DNA of 64,000 nt from Hymenoscyphus infarciens (lineage: Eukaryota; Ascomycota; Leotiomycetes; Helotiales; Helotiaceae), in contig LLCB01000045.1 of assembly GCA_001414345.1 (NCBI GenBank), positions 62,001-126,000 on the forward strand. The letters are read 5' to 3'. Within the stretch, counting starts at the first letter, position 1; each line of letters begins with the position of its first letter. Of this stretch, positions 1 through 13,661 are shown piece after piece. The notes under the pieces were generated by a model. That model was not told the origin of the DNA. It saw only the letters and a program-made list of their open reading frames with translations, and did no database searches. The position numbers and the translations under genes were made by a program.

Positions 1-315
1 CGTGGTTGTTCCTTCCCAAACTGACATGAGCGCTCAGAGGAAAACGCCCGGTGACGAGACCCGTCACCTCACCTCAACACTCACTTGCAGACTGCAGTAC
101 GAGTACAAGGTGCCAAAAGGTCGCTCCTTCCCTCTCCATCAGTCTGGGCTCGACGCCACTCAACTGCCTCAACACGTTTACGCCTCGCACTTTACCTTCA
201 ACGGGACCCTTGACCCTTGACCCTTGACCTCGGGCCCTCTCGAATCCTCTAAGCATTTCACGCTCGTCGGCCTCGCTAAATTCCAAACTCTCATTATTTC
301 TACTACCTAAACATT
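1..315. other. window edge, no gene seen
   Basis: No reading frame here looks like a protein. A short 9-bp tandem repeat (ACCCTTGAC-like, about three units) lies near 205-232. The stretch is the 3' flank of the alcohol dehydrogenase gene on the minus strand. Confidence 0.5.
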
Positions 316-1643
316 CTAAGCCTTAAAACACTTGTCATACCCAGTGAGAGTAAACCGATACTTAACATCATTAGCGTGTAATCTCTCCAACGCACTCTTC
401 AATCCCTCCTTCGAAATCTCAATCTCCTCGACCCAACTCTTAATTCCCTTATCCGCCGCCAGTTTCAACATAGAAAGCACCTCCTTCCTCGATCCCAAGT
501 GACTAGCCCCAATCAGACACCCATTATTCATAAAAGTCTGAGTTTTGACCTCCTGTCCCTCTCCCTCAGGAAGTCCAACACTAATCCACTTAGCGTGAAC
601 ATCCAACATCGAGAGGTATTTTTCCAGCTCGAAGCCTTCGGAGGAGGAGGCGGTGTTGACGATGAGGTCAAATGTCATTTCGTGCGGGACGTTCCAGTCT
701 TTATCTTGGGTTGCGATGAAGCCGTCGGCACCCATTGCTTTGGCGTCTGCTTCTTTGGAGTGGGAACGTGAGATGACCCAGGTTTCGGCTCCGAGTGCTT
801 TTGCGAATAGCAATCCGAAGTGACCAATTCCACCAAGTCCTACGATACCAACCTTCTTTCCTGGACCGGCGCCGTTTCGGACGAGGGGGCTGTAGGCCGT
901 GAGGCCGGCACAGAGCATTGGTGCTGCTGCAGTTGTGGCGAGCGCATCTGGGATTGGGAAGACCCTGAAGAGAACATGTTAGCTTTTTCGATACAATAGT
1001 CAAAATCCCGATTCCAACTTCGATTTGCGAAATCCTCTTTCTCTGTCTTCAAATGCTCCCGCGAACCAATCCTCAAGGAATATGAACGAGATTCCAAAAC
1101 TCACCAATGCTCATGCGTCCTAACATATTCAGAATAGCCTCCCTGAGAAACGATTCCAGTATCCGGCCAGACCGCACCATAAGTATCCAACTGATGCTTA
1201 CAATACGTCTCATTATCCGCCTTACACTGTCTACACTCCAAACAAGAGTACGATTGAGCACCAACACCCACACGCGACCCCTCTTTAATGAGCGTAACCT
1301 TTGGCCCAATTCTCACTGCGGTTCCGACAATTTCTACAAAACACCAGTCAGCTTCCCTCTTCAACTCCCCACGGACAAAAATTGAAGAAAGAATGAAAGT
1401 TGAAGACAATGGGAGAGTAAAAGAAAGAGAAAACAAACCATGCCCAACACACAACGGGAATTTCTGCTCTCCCCACCCCCCCGAAACGGTATGCAAATCA
1501 CTAGCACAAACCCCACAAGCCAAAATCTTGATATCAACATCGAAATCCCCGAATGGCTTCGGCGTCAACTCGTTGAGATGGAAATCCGTCCATTTGGCGG
1601 GATCCTCAATTTGGAAGCCCTTCCAGGAATCTGGGTAAACCAT
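316..1643 (-). CDS. NADP-dependent alcohol dehydrogenase, ADH6/ADH7 (cinnamyl alcohol dehydrogenase) type
   Basis: Zinc-dependent medium-chain dehydrogenase that would reduce aldehydes to alcohols with NADPH in the cytosol. Three exons join in frame (1643-1439, 1333-1105, 964-316) to 360 aa, the usual family length; introns of 105 and 140 bp have GT-AG ends. Catalytic-zinc residues are visible in CGVCASD and, across the first splice, CVGHE. The structural-zinc cysteines are in CLECRQCKADNETYC. The Rossmann motif is GLGGIGHFG, followed by a strand ending VISRS, where Ser/Arg in place of an acidic residue fits NADP preference. The start is MVYPDSWKGF. Family assignment is firm; the actual substrate cannot be told. 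The upstream 0.7 kb to the next gene holds its promoter. Confidence 0.95.
1334..1438 (-). other. intron 1 of the alcohol dehydrogenase gene
   Basis: The donor GTTTGT and acceptor TTTGTAG bound a 105-bp intron whose removal restores the invariant Gly-His-Glu zinc motif of the enzyme. Reading through gives an insertion foreign to the family. Confidence 0.9.
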
Positions 1644-2366
1644 TTTTGCTGTTTGTTCGTGTGAAATTTGAGGCTTGGTGGAAATACTGGACGGAGAATT
1701 GAAGCGAGGAAGTATAAGAGGATCAAGTGAAATTATGAAGTGAAATCAAGAAGGGAAGAAGAGAAAGACACAAGAGAAATGTAAATGACGAAGCTAACAA
1801 ATAATACTTAATTTCCACATCATGGAAAACTCCACATGACCCCTCCATTTGGAGGGGCAAATGAGAAATCCCCCGCCTCCACCAGATCACACGAAGGGTG
1901 GGGTTCACCTCGCCTTATGTTTATCCGGAAACCCGTCTTAGGAAAAAGAAAGTTTTGAGGATAGGAGCTCTCCCGTTTCTCCGGTATCGCTTATTGCCTT
2001 GGAGTGTTGCTTGTAATTTTTCCACCAATCAGGAAGACACACCACAACGCCCACCGAGAAAAGTTGATAGCAAAATAACCAAATTCAAACGGTTCAATTC
2101 TTCTCCCGGAGAGTTCACCGGTTTCCCACCGATCAAACAATCTCGATGGTGCTAGTATCTAGATATTACAACAACAGTGCCACATGAGTATCCTTCCCAA
2201 AACAATGCCATCCCATCACTCATTCGTCCCATCCTTCCCAGGGATTGTGTTCCTTGCCAAAAACTCCTGTCCCAAATTTGCAAAAGCACGCCGAGGTATA
2301 GGAGAATGAAGAACCTAGAGTACAATACCAATTACATATCGTAAAAGCGCTTTAATGCCTCCAATT
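1644..2366. other. intergenic: ADH promoter side and 3' flank of the PHD-protein gene
   Basis: No gene is seen. The segment separates the start of the minus-strand alcohol dehydrogenase from the stop of the next minus-strand gene, so it should contain the former's promoter and the latter's 3' untranslated region. No clear regulatory motif was recognised. Confidence 0.5.
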
Positions 2367-5300
2367 TTAACGCCTTCGATTTCGCTTCGGTTTGGCCTTT
2401 TTCGCCTTCGCGACTGGGGCTGCAACAATGGCATGCCTATGGGCCCCAGCGACATCCGCACCTAAACCATTCAGTGCTTCATCATCCATATCGGAAAGGT
2501 CTTCGCTCAGCCGAGCCACCGCATCTCTCCCGTTCCACTTCTCCTGGGAAATACTCGTGCCTTCTGGATTAAACTCTTTCAGATACCATGGAACTCCACC
2601 TTGAGTCAAAACGTCATTACGATCAGTGCCAGCGTCGCCGTTTGAGAGTGGTGGTGTAGGAGGGTTGGCCGTCGCTAAAATAGACGGATTGCCATTTGTT
2701 TCGAAGGGCTTATTGCTCTTGGTGCCATTGAGAAGATCGGAACTTGCCTGCGACACGTTTGGATCAACCTCTGCAAGGATTGTATCGGTGACTCCAGTCC
2801 CGGTTGTTCCGTTCGTTAAGGATGGATCTGCTTCTTCTTCGCCTACCAATTCCACGTCTTGCATCTCCACATCGACGGTTTTGGCACTTTCAGCCAGTTT
2901 GCCTTCCTCATGAGTGATGTCCCCGTTCGTCAGCTCCAATACGTTTGACATGTGCACATCCACATCTGCTTGTGAGGCGGTGTCGCCAATTGATCTAGCT
3001 GTGTCCCCAGTAAATTGAACACATGCCTCAAGTAACTGGTCCAATTCTGAAATGAGGCTCTCAGAAGATTTCGCACAGATATCAGCCTCTGCATTAGCTG
3101 CTGAATGAAGTTGAGGTTGAACAGCCCTGATGATCCTTTTCGCAAGTCTTCTCCTCTCTTTGATGTCTAAAACGACCGGTCTTTTGAGTTCGGTGGCAAT
3201 AGGTTCTTCAGGATCTGGTGCAGGCTGAGTAACGACGCCAGTGTGAAATATATTGCCAAGGTCTTGGACAAAGGCCATTGTCGTTGTATAGAAGCGATTT
3301 TGTACTCTTTTCTGTATGACTTCGAGGCCTGAAGTGAAGACTTTCTTTATGTCAAGACTAGTCTCAGTTAGCATTTGGCACCTAATGAATTAGATACCGA
3401 ACTTACATTAAGGCTTTGTCCATCACTGGTGGGAATGTTTTGGCGACTGGGAAATATACAGTGTCGACAAGATCCTCTTCAAGCTCCACAGCAGTAAGCT
3501 TATCTCTTTCTCTCTTCTTAATGTCTTCAGCCAGACGCTTCAAACGCTCCAAGTCTAGAATCAAAGTTTGAGCGAATTCTATCCGACGAGTGAGCCTTGG
3601 TCTTCCGGCATGGCCCATCCCAGCAAAATTTCTTCGCGTTATTTCCATCGAAGAAAAAGTTTCCATCTGGAGCTGCAGCCGTTTGAGAAGGGCAGCACCC
3701 CGGCGTGCCTCCCGCTTTAGTGTCCAGTACCTGCATGCATCGGCTGCATATTCTTTGCGTTTTCGAATGTTGAAACGCTGAAGTGAACTTTCCACAGAAT
3801 TATACACAACCTGGGGAATAACTGGAGCACCAGAGGGGAGTTTCCAAATTGCCTTGGTAGGTTGCGCTCCCTTTTTCTTATTATCGCCCATGGCCAAGGC
3901 GACCTTGGCGCCAGTCAACTGCGACTCATCAGGTTGATGTTCAGTAACAGCGTGGCGATGAGTTGCCGCCATGGCTAGAGCGGAAGCTTGACTATCAGCC
4001 CAAAGTCGGCCGCGCATCGACCTTTTGTAGTAAGAGCGCGCTTCTCGAGTGGCCCTCGCTACATCATTATCTTTCGCATAGTCGGAGGGACAATGTTTGT
4101 CACAAAATGCCTTCAAAACCGCGCCTCCATCCAGTACAGCAAGCGTGCCATGATTGTTTTTCATCTTGAGAAACAAATGGGCCCGCCTAGCACAGGTTAC
4201 ATGGAATGCTTGATAACAGGCTTTATTGCCGCACTGAATACAAGCCCCCATGCGCTGATTACATAAATAGCAACTCAAGCGCCATCGAGTCTTTGGCACT
4301 TTTTCGACATCCATTACTGGCTCCATGAATGTATGGTTGCCAAGAGATACCTCGGGGATCCACATGGCGCACAGCAGATGTGCCCACTTTGATGCGTTGG
4401 TCTGCTTGAATGCCCCATCGGTATTGGGGCAAAATATGCAGGTCTGCGAATGAGTTAGCACTGTGCCAGCTATGGAGGGGGCAAAGACTTACAGGAATAC
4501 CACGACCAATCAGCTGACATTTTCTGCACAGCCACTGGCCTTCAGGAATAAAGGGAACTCCATAGCACTCTTGATGGACAGCCAAATCACACCCATCACA
4601 GAACACAATGGCATTTGTGTTTTCGCAGTCACCGTCGTCGCAAATTGCGCACTTGCTATCTTGTTCTTCTCCTGCTTGCGGCTCTCCGTTGACAGCAGCC
4701 GCAGAGCTAGAACGTGGTCGATGAGTTTGTGGTGGCTTTGGATTGGGTTTTGGTATGCGCTTTTCTAATGAATGCCATTCCTTTTCAATCCTGGTTATCG
4801 TGATCTCAAAGACCTCTCGAGTAATAGGTTCAAAGCTGATAGCTTTCCGCTCAGCGTTATATTCCGTGAGCCATTTATCGTCCTGTTCGTCCATATCATA
4901 CTCAACACGACCAACACCACCACTTCCCAAGGCTACAATTCCACTGGCGTCACCTGCGTGTCCTGGACCAAGGTCGAGATCTTCGTCCAAATTGCTATCC
5001 GAGACTTTGATGAGGTTGAGCTCAGGCCGTATGAACAGATCGGTCTCTTGATACCCCACATTGGACATGGACTTATCCACGTAACGCACCAACCCAAGAG
5101 CTTTATCCTCAAATCTTGCTAGTGTATCGGTTTTTCGATATGATGGTTGCGGTAATGTTAATTTCTCTTTGGCATTGATATTTTTCACAGGCTGCATGAG
5201 TTTTGGTGGTTTTGGTGTGCTTGTCCCGCTAACACTCAAGGTCGCACCGATCGCGGCCGCCTTTGCTGAATAAAATGCAACAGGATCCTTGGGTGGTCGT

Positions 5301-6019
5301 CCAGGTCTTCGTTTTCCACCACCAGGGGTTCCAGGGATCGCAATTGTTAATGAAGATTCCCCATTCAAGGAGGCCGCAGGAGTGGGTATTCCCTCGCTCT
5401 TCGTCTTCTGTCCCTCTACCCCATTCGGGGTTACTGCTCCGTTCGAGCTTGTTATAGACTCCTCCGTTGCGATTGAGGGATTCGCAGGAGTGACAGGTCT
5501 TGTTTCTGGTATGCCCTGAATTTCGTGGGCGGTATATGCGCGCAAAACGCCTTCGACATCCAGGTTTGGGTGGAATTCCTCCCATGCACGCTCCTCTCTT
5601 GGTTTATATCCATCACTCTGCACGACAGCCGCGACCTGAGCGGCCGAGCTGAACCTCATGGGGGGCTGTTGTGATCGGGGTAGTACGGTTCGTGTTCTGG
5701 TACTGCGGTCCCTTCGTGTATATACTTGGGGGACTAGGCCCATAGCAGCGTTTTCTCTGCCAATGCGCCCACGCGGTCCGACATAGTTGTATCCTCCTGG
5801 TCCAGTTCCTCCTACGGGTATTTCGTTTCCGTCCTCGTCGACGTATCTTCCACCACCACCTGGGCCACCTGGGATGTACCTCCTTTTCTTCTGAGGAGGC
5901 TCGGAGGAGATGTTGGCAGGAGTTGTCTTCTCAGAACGAGAGGGTCCCGCAGACTTTGGTCGACTCGAACGGACTCTACTGGATGCAGGTCGACGTGGCG
6001 TAGCTGGCACAGGGTTCAT
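2367..6019 (-). CDS. PHD-finger protein, Nto1/BRPF/Jade-like subunit of a histone acetyltransferase complex
   Basis: Likely nuclear scaffold and histone reader of a NuA3-type acetyltransferase complex. Three exons (6019-4493, 4443-3407, 3357-2367) join in frame to 1184 aa. The N-terminus is disordered, with Pro/Gly/Arg-rich segments. Around residues 445-505 is a C4HC3 PHD finger (CAIC, CDGCDLAVHQECYG, WLCRKC). It is followed directly, across intron 1, by the extended PHD (CIFCPN, WAHLLCAMWIPE, CYLCNQRMGACIQCG, FHVTCAR, then a Cys/His pair in FCDKHC). This PHD / zinc knuckle / PHD order is diagnostic of the Nto1-BRPF-Jade-AF10 group. The tail is acidic then basic (KKAKPKRNRRR). No bromodomain is visible, which favours Nto1/Jade over BRPF. 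Intron 2 is only 49 bp, with a CTAAC branch site close to its acceptor. Confidence 0.92.
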
Positions 6020-8713
6020 GTCTTTCGATCAAGATAACTTTCGCAGAGGAAGGTGCGTTCGGGGTGATGTTCCCAGAATAGTCGCGTCAGCCCTTCAGGA
6101 GAGCGGTTTAAGGAGGAAGGTGGCAAGAGCTGCGAAGACTGGATGGCATCGGGAGATGTCTAGACTGATTTTGGGCAGTCGCGTAACATATGCCAGCATC
6201 AGCTCGCAGAGTACTGTTGTCCACCTCTTGTGTGCGAAAGGCGAATGAGGATGTTGAGTCTGCCCTCCCAACATTGACGTCCCTCTTTCCCAGAGGATTG
6301 TCGCGGTCGATAAGTCCGAGCTTGACGCTAGGCCTAATCTAGAGGGAGATTGGTTAGCGAGAAACCTTAAATCCTGGGGTTTGGATCCTTCCCCTCCCCT
6401 CTCCCCACAACCGATGCACCTTGATAAAGCTTCATGAACAATTAATTCCAATTATCTGGTCGAGTGCCTTCTTGAATTTGGTTACAGTTAATTAAAAGAT
6501 ACCTTCGGCCTGAGAGAGCCCAATTGTCCCTGCAACCCATTGTCCCACGATTCGATCTGTACATTTTCAAAATCGAAGTTCCGATAGAAGAGCACGTAAA
6601 AGAGCTATCTCGATGACACCTGCATAGCTCACAAGCTCACAGCTGCACCTCAATTGACCAAAAATCTCCACTTATTCCAAACACAGTGATTTTGTTCAGA
6701 GAGTGAATCTTCAAATGACCGATCGAGTGAGTGAAGTGGGCAACTCCAATCAAAGACTTATTCACATATACAATTCAATCCCCATATGTTTTAACATTAG
6801 ATACTCGTGGGGCCGTTGCTTCGAGATTCCTGCGGTTGTCAGCAGTGCGACATAGAGACCGGAATGCCTATTGGATAATCGCGAGACAATTCACAGTCGA
6901 GGTAGCAGTATTCAGGTACCCGTATGTATTCCCCCGTACGTATTCCCCCGTAAGGCACAACTTAACCCCACGCGCTACTAATTGAAGAAGTAAGCATTCA
7001 GAGTCTTAGTGTTAATTTGCAGGAAGTGTGCAGGTAAGATTCCAACTTCTGCTTCAACAGTTTCTAGTCATGGTTTCATTCTTCTGGAGTTTGATGTCGA
7101 GATTATTCTGAGCCCGGCGAGAAATGAATCTGTTCAGAGTTCTACTTACTGACAACGGTAAAAGAGTTTTTTGCGTTCGCGCATCTAGGAGAAATTCCCT
7201 TATAGCGTACTGAATTCAAACCTTCATGAATCCACGTTTATGTCTTGGAAGGTTCTTTGCAATATTTTATAGTAATACGTACGCCATAACAGCGTTCTTT
7301 CGAGGTTGGAAAGCGCTCGGAATAAAGTTTAAATTACGGGTGCATTTGTGCATTTCTCCGGGCGCTGCCGACTTCCATTCTTAGGCGGGAATGGAAATAC
7401 CCTCCTCCAACATTTTCTCCCAGCAAATCAACTCGACGAAGCGCAAAATCGCCACGCTACCCGACCTCCAACCAATGCTACAGCAGTGTCTACCAATTTT
7501 TGATCTCGGGCGAAACTCGTATCCGAAAGCCCAAAAACAAGCAGAGGACGAATTGAAGATTGAAATAGAGTACGTTGCTCAATCCAAGAGAATGCCCCCT
7601 CATAGCCACCAACACAACGTCATGAAGAAGCTATCCGCTTGGCCGTCACCATTCATGAACAAACAGCTCGCATTCGTTGCTTGGGTGATCGGAGCTGAGA
7701 GAGGAACGAAAAACCTCGCCTGCCGCTGTCATGAAGAGCCGGTACTTTCTAGCCAAATGACAGGTGTGGCATGACTAGGAAAGAGATTTGAATTGTTTGG
7801 AGAACTCGATCCTACGCCGCGATTTCTCTTCAACTGACTGGACATGTCGTCAAGTCGACGTCTTTGGGAGCCATATTCCTGGAGTCGTCCAAGACGGCCG
7901 GCAGCAAAAGAATCGGGTAAGTCAACGTCCGAGGTAGAGTCACTGTCGTAAATCCAGTTTCCCCTCACAACGGCAACACTCATACTCGGGGGCCAAAAGG
8001 AAAACGCTATCAATGCAGCGGAGGAGGAGGAGGAGGACATCCCGCGTTTTGACCAGAAGTTCTCGGCTCCATTTGATTCGTCCGGACTTCCAGCTGAAAA
8101 TCTGTCTCACCGTCTAGAACTGGACCGCCCCATTGGGTTTGTATACCACAATGGAACACCGGTGACAACTCATCATTGATCCTGTGCGAATGGAAATATA
8201 TTTCATATGTAAATCTTGTTATACTGTTTCTTGGTTGGTTAACTGCTGGCTCTCGGGTGAGGACGACGATAGTTCGCCTTACTCCCTCAGTAATTCCCAA
8301 AAGACGAAATATCTAGGGGTTTTGAATTCAGAAGACCCCGATTTTTCGAAGCTCTTCGAGACATGTTTGACCTCGTTGATAGGGCATTGGAAGTAAGGCG
8401 CACGTGGACTCTGCATCAAGTTGGCGATGTGTATATTGAATTGTGTCCATCATAGCCTAATTCGCGTGTTATTGTTTTCTTTTTCTGCCCCGTTACCGGT
8501 ATTTGCAGGTGCCAAATATAGAGGCGTTTTCTCGACCTTGACGGTCCGCGCCCGGACCTTAAGCATCATGCCTCCCCAGCGATTTGCGTCGTTAGTTTGC
8601 CTCTTCTCTTCTTTTTTAACCCAGCAGACTTACGGATAGAAGCTAGGCAAAGGCTAAATCTCAGTGGTAACTCTAGTCTCGGTCCACCAAAAAAGTTAGC
8701 CTTTTGAACCCTG
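6020..8713. other. intergenic region, 2.7 kb, no supported gene
   Basis: Nothing convincing is seen. A few open frames of 85-127 codons (for example 7391-7774 on plus, 8010-8300 on minus) have no recognisable domain. A 15-bp duplication (GTATTCCCCCGTA-like) sits at about 6922-6952. The left part must contain the promoter of the PHD-protein gene. Confidence 0.5.
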
Positions 8714-11284
8714 ATGCATCATGCATACAATCGACGAAAGCCGAGAAGCGTGGATATCAGTATCTCAATAGCTATAACCCTGGGGTCCCCACGCCCTCTT
8801 TCGGAATCAGTGTCTGAAAAAATGGATCTCCAACAAAGTGACGAACCTAAGTGTGGTCAATCATTATACCCTACTGAGACATTTGGTCGGAAAAACACAC
8901 GGAATAGTTATTCTCAAGCTCTACATTGTGGATTGATAGCGCAAGGTATGGATTTCAGGAAATGGTATGGTGCCGCCAGGGTTTCGTCGGAATGGGACGA
9001 ACTTCGAAGAGTAGGTGTGACCGTATATCTTTGGCTTACAGCTTCTAATTCATGTATAGGATTCCGATTTATGGTTCAATAATGGTGATTGCCATGTTCA
9101 TCTGCATGCCAAAGGACAGTCTCAAAGAGCACCAAATTTCCTTGTCCCAATAAAAGCTCTGATGGCAGTTAACGCTGAGCGTCTTCTTGGGAGATGCTTA
9201 GTAGAAAGCGACGAGGAAATACCTAGCAGCGACGAGGAATCCAATTTCAGGGCTTCGAAACTTGATCTCTATATATCAGCTCCTCCCGATACTGAACGAG
9301 GACAAGCTTTCTTATATCACACCGCGACACGCAACTTTTTCGCTTGGGTTTATAGGAGGTCACTGGTTGGCAGCCACCTTGGGGGTGCATTAGTGGGTTT
9401 ACTGAACAGTATGAATGAATTCAGGTCCGCAGGAGAGGATAACTTACAAGCCATATTTGATTACATGGAAGAGGAGGGATATCTGGATATGAGGAACTCG
9501 CCAGATCATGCATTGGGAGTTCTGTTCTTCGCTGAACATTTTCAGCTCCAGGACATTTGGACTGAAGCATTTGTACATTGCGTTGGAATGTACGAAAGCT
9601 TACCCAGAAGCCCGGGTTTTGAGGTAAGTGCATACCGTCAAGCAAAGCTTGACATCTTGTACTGACGAGAAAATAGTACATCAGCCAGAATTCTCGTGCG
9701 CTTATAACACGCTCCTTCGCCGAAATGGATATGCGACTAGCACTCTGCAGCCAAAAACTGGGAACGTTCCTCTCGGACGAACTGTCCGATGCCTACTTGG
9801 GCATACCCTCAAGTGCAAAGAACCATCTCGATAATTTTAGGTCCTTTCTTCATACTTTCTACATTGCCAAACTTGGTTATTACCCCCCAAGCATTGATTA
9901 TGGGCTTGGTGTTTTTCCAAAGAGTATTCTAAATCAAATGGTTTCAGATTTCAAGAAGCTTTACGAGTTTCTAGTCGATACTGGATTCACACCCAGAAAC
10001 TTGATTCCCGCCGCTCAATATGGAGGGATTTGCGTCATGCAAAATGTACAAGCCTTTGACCACTTGTACAAACACGCTCCACTGGATCACCCGCTTCCTC
10101 TTCTACCCCAAACAACAGAGTTTGAGTACAAAAAGACTATAAGGAAACTCAGGAGAAGATTGAGTTTACCAAACACAAAAATTGCATCAGACAAGCGACT
10201 TCCTCTTTGCGCAGCTTTGCTAAAAGCTACGAATTGGGACAGGCTTAACTTGAACGATTGCTCGATAGTGAGAGCTTATCGGGAATTTGAAAGGGATTGT
10301 GTTTTCTCATCGCCAATCGATAAGCACGACACATTGTCACAAACAGACGGCCGAAAAGTACGATGGTTATTGATTTATTCGATCCTCCAGACTTTGATTT
10401 CTGCGACCGACATCCCTCAACAAGTTCGCGACACACAAAACGTTCATTACAATCTGTGTGTAATGACACCTAGATCACCACCTTGGGACCAACCATCACG
10501 ACCGTGTGAAGTACTTCATCGGTTTCCAACAGGTCAACCTGGTCAAGAAGACGAAGGTTTCACAAAAGTTGTAACAGCCAGTAGGACCGCCAGTTTGGAA
10601 CTCAAACCAGATATCGACTACCAGGCCATTCAACGAAAGAATCAACATTCTCGTGCAAAGAGTGATAACACCAGCACAATATCGAGAAGCAACTCCTTCA
10701 AAGCGAGAACCGGTACAATCAGAAGAGCACTTAGTAACCTTGGAAACATGCCAGAACTTCAACATCCTAAACCAAGCCGTATCTCTTACCATGAAATCGT
10801 CGTTCATGGGTACGGAAATGGCACCAACGATGTCAAATTTACCGATGCATCTACCACGACAATCCCCGAAGTCGAGGAACCGCAGCCGAAAAGTCCTGCT
10901 GAGTCGCAAATATCAATCTCTGAGAAATCCATGTCTCGATGGTCTCACACTTCTGAAGAGGATGATGAGACGCATAGTTCCACAGGCAGTTCTTATTCGG
11001 CAAGTGGGAGTGATTCCTTTTCCAGCATTGATCTGACCAAGGAATCAATCAACAAATTTATCAACACCAATAGAGGTGTTAGCGTTTTGGGACTTGCCAG
11101 AGCACCGAGTACTGTGTACTCCGCTAGCATTTACGAGGACGATGAAGAGAAGATGGCCTTAGAACCCGCACCGTTACAACTACGCATGCCGACACCGGAA
11201 AAGCTTTTGCAGGTTCCTCAGCATATCAACAACCTCCGAAGTTTGGGTATCAACAGAGAGTTGGAGGAGTATTTGGATGCTTAG
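8714..11284 (+). CDS. fungal protein of unknown function with BTB/DUF8004-like N-terminal region
   Basis: Three exons join without frame loss (8714-9010, 9060-9623, 9677-11284) to 822 aa. Introns are 49 and 53 bp with GT-AG ends. A better-context start at 8822 (MDLQQSDEP) would give 786 aa. After the first splice comes LWFNNGDCHVHLHAKGQSQR, which resembles the first strands of a BTB/POZ fold. It is followed by a conserved-looking block with YHTATRNFFAWVYRRSLVGS that I associate with the fungal DUF8004 family; this is recognition by memory and should be tested. The globular half ends near residue 480. The rest is Ser-rich and acidic, probably disordered, with many SP/TP sites. No transmembrane segment or signal peptide is seen. 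Molecular role unknown. Confidence 0.8.
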
Positions 11285-11853
11285 AATGGAAAATTGTACA
11301 GAGTAGGATTTCTTTTGTTTTGGTATTGTCGATACCCAGGCTCCGTCGACTTTTATGACTTATTCAGCGCTGGGTGCTGGTTGTTGTTTCTGTGTAATAT
11401 TTAGTTGCAGATTTGTGTTTGTATAGAAGAAGATAGTGAAATTGTCGATGACTTCCTTTAAATTTGAAGACTCCACAACACCTCTATGATAACCCTCTCC
11501 GGGTCTTGTGATTTAACATACTGGTTTGGCTGGTCTCTAAACGCCAATGCTTGAAATGATAGTAGTGTTTTCTCCTTTTTTCGAATCTCGGTTACATGAG
11601 CAAAATAGGTTTCTTCCGGCTCCACCTCATGAAACATTAAGAACTGTAAATAGCAGACACTCTATCTTGCACTAAACGAAAGTGAATTTGAAAATCAAAC
11701 AATTCGAAAGTGAGATAATTTTCATGATCTCAGGACTTCAGCGGTGAAGGGTGGTGTACTCAAGACCCCTGTCTCAAGAAAGTTCCAGGCTCGGTCTCCC
11801 CAAAACGCCCTCAAACCTTCGGAAATCGAGAGCCCTCCACAACTCCACGAACA
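11285..11853. other. intergenic between the DUF8004-like gene and dynactin p62
   Basis: No gene is seen. It should hold the 3' end of the upstream gene and the promoter and leader of the p62 gene, which lies on the same strand. Confidence 0.5.
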
Positions 11854-13661
11854 ATGGCCGACTTCAAACCCTACACATATTTCCAATGTCCCTGTACGGA
11901 CTCCTTCCTCCCCGTCCGAAACGTAGGCTCCGAATCGCCCACTGCCGTCTCCGAAACCTCAGAGCAGGACGATCGAACCTTTGATCCTAGAGCCCCGCGA
12001 TCGAATTATAGTTTATATCCGTTGGAGCACTTGTTGTATTGCGAGGATTGTCATCAGATTAGGTGTCCGAGATGTGTGTTGGATGAGATTGTCACGCATT
12101 ATTGTCCGAATTGTTTGTTCGAGGTTCCGAATAGTATTGTGAAGAGTGAGGGGACTAGGTATGGCTTTACGGGCGTTGGGGAACGGGGGATGTATGCTAA
12201 TAGGTTGGCAGATGTACGAGGAGTTGTTATCAATGCCCTCTTTGCATTGCACCTCTCTCTGTAAGTGCCGTCGAACCACAACCTGAAGGGCTTGGGGCAG
12301 AAGATACTGCCCATGTAGGGCAATTCGTGTTGAACTGCGCGTATTGTCTGTGGAGCTCCAAGGATATTGGCATATTTTTCGATAAACCGAATGCGATTTC
12401 TGCACAGCTGGCGAAAATAAAGAACGGAGGAGAGCAAATGATTACCCCTCGCGACCGCCGGAAAGACCGCGAAGAACGAACGAGAGAAGCTTCGACGGGA
12501 CCGAATGTCGATGAGGACGGTGTACAAGAGGAGGATGCCCCGAAACTAGATCCCAACGAAGTACTAGACCTCGAAAGTCAGTTCTCGAATCTGAAATCAT
12601 TTTATCAATCGCAAATCGCAGAGGCGTCTCCGACAAGTGCTCTGGGGTTTACGGGTGGTGATTATGGCTACGGATCACCAGGAGCATTAACACGAATAAT
12701 GGGACTTTATACAGGAGGTAACTTCGCAGATAAAAAGGTCAAAAGCAAGAAGGCAAATTTCCGAGAAGCACGGGATGCTCTCGAAGGTCTTCAAATTGTT
12801 GACCCCGCGAAGGAAGGAGAGACAATCAAGAAACTCCAAGAAGAAGGCTGGGCAGGCACATCATCCCTAAATCAAAAAGCAGAACAACTCAGCACAGCAC
12901 CTTTCGTATCAGATCTCCGACCCATCGCCTACGTCCTCCGAACCAAGCGTTCAAAACGCTGCAAAACCTGCCGTCACATCCTCTCGAAACCCGAATCCAA
13001 AGTCCAAACCACACGCTTCCGAATCCGCCTCGTAGCACTAAACTACATCCCCTCCATAGCAATCAAACCTCTCCAACCCCTCGCCCCCTCTCAACGCACC
13101 CTCCTCACCCCCCTGAAGCCAACCCAATTCCTTCTCACATTCAAAAACCCTCTCTTCGAGAGCGTAAAAGTCAACATTGCGACCCCCGCCCAAACGCCTG
13201 GCCGTTTTGCAAGCAAAGTCACAGTCCTCTGTCCCCAATTTGAAGTAGGAGCCAACACCGACGCCTGGGAAGAAGCCCTCCGTGAAGGCGGCAAAGGAAC
13301 AGGGGGTGAAAAACGACGTACAAAAGCCGAAGCACATGAAGGACAAGCACAAGCCGAAGCAGGGAAAGTCTGGGAGCGGGGTAGGAATTGGGTTAGTGTT
13401 GTAGTAGAAGTTATACCTGCTTCCCTTCGTATCGAGGGACCGGATTTCTTGAAAACAGAGGAGCAGAAGAAGGATGGGAGCCCGTTGAGGGAGGATGAGG
13501 ATGTAGTTGAGATTCCGGTTTTTGTGAGGGTGGAGTGGGAGGCTGATGCTGCGCAGGATGATGCCGGAGGGTTGGCTTCTATGAGGGAGAAGGATGGGAG
13601 GGAGAAGAGGGAACTTGCTTACTGGTGTGTTTTGGGGGTTGGGAGGACGGCTCAGGATTAA
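11854..13661 (+). CDS. dynactin subunit p62 (DCTN4; Neurospora ro-2 type)
   Basis: Component of the pointed-end complex of dynactin, the activator of cytoplasmic dynein, needed in hyphae for nuclear and endosome movement. Two exons (11854-12158 and 12212-13661) join to 584 aa; the 53-bp intron falls just after the first zinc-binding block. Paired cysteines that define the family are visible: CPC near residue 11, then YCEDCHQIRCPRC and HYCPNCLFEVP. After the splice comes RSCYQCPLCIAPLS, later LNCAYC, and a final CKTCRH motif around residue 370, followed by a beta-rich C-terminal region. The start ACAATGGCC is in good context. Length and Cys spacing fit the family; I see no missing element. Confidence 0.93.

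Noticed and set aside
3382..3406. 25-bp intron in the PHD-protein gene
   Set aside because: Also keeps frame, but is too short to splice; the 49-bp intron 3406-3358 has a CTAAC branch site and keeps frame.
7391..7774. 127-codon plus-strand frame
   Set aside because: No domain, no intron continuation and no coding-like pattern beyond length; left as intergenic.
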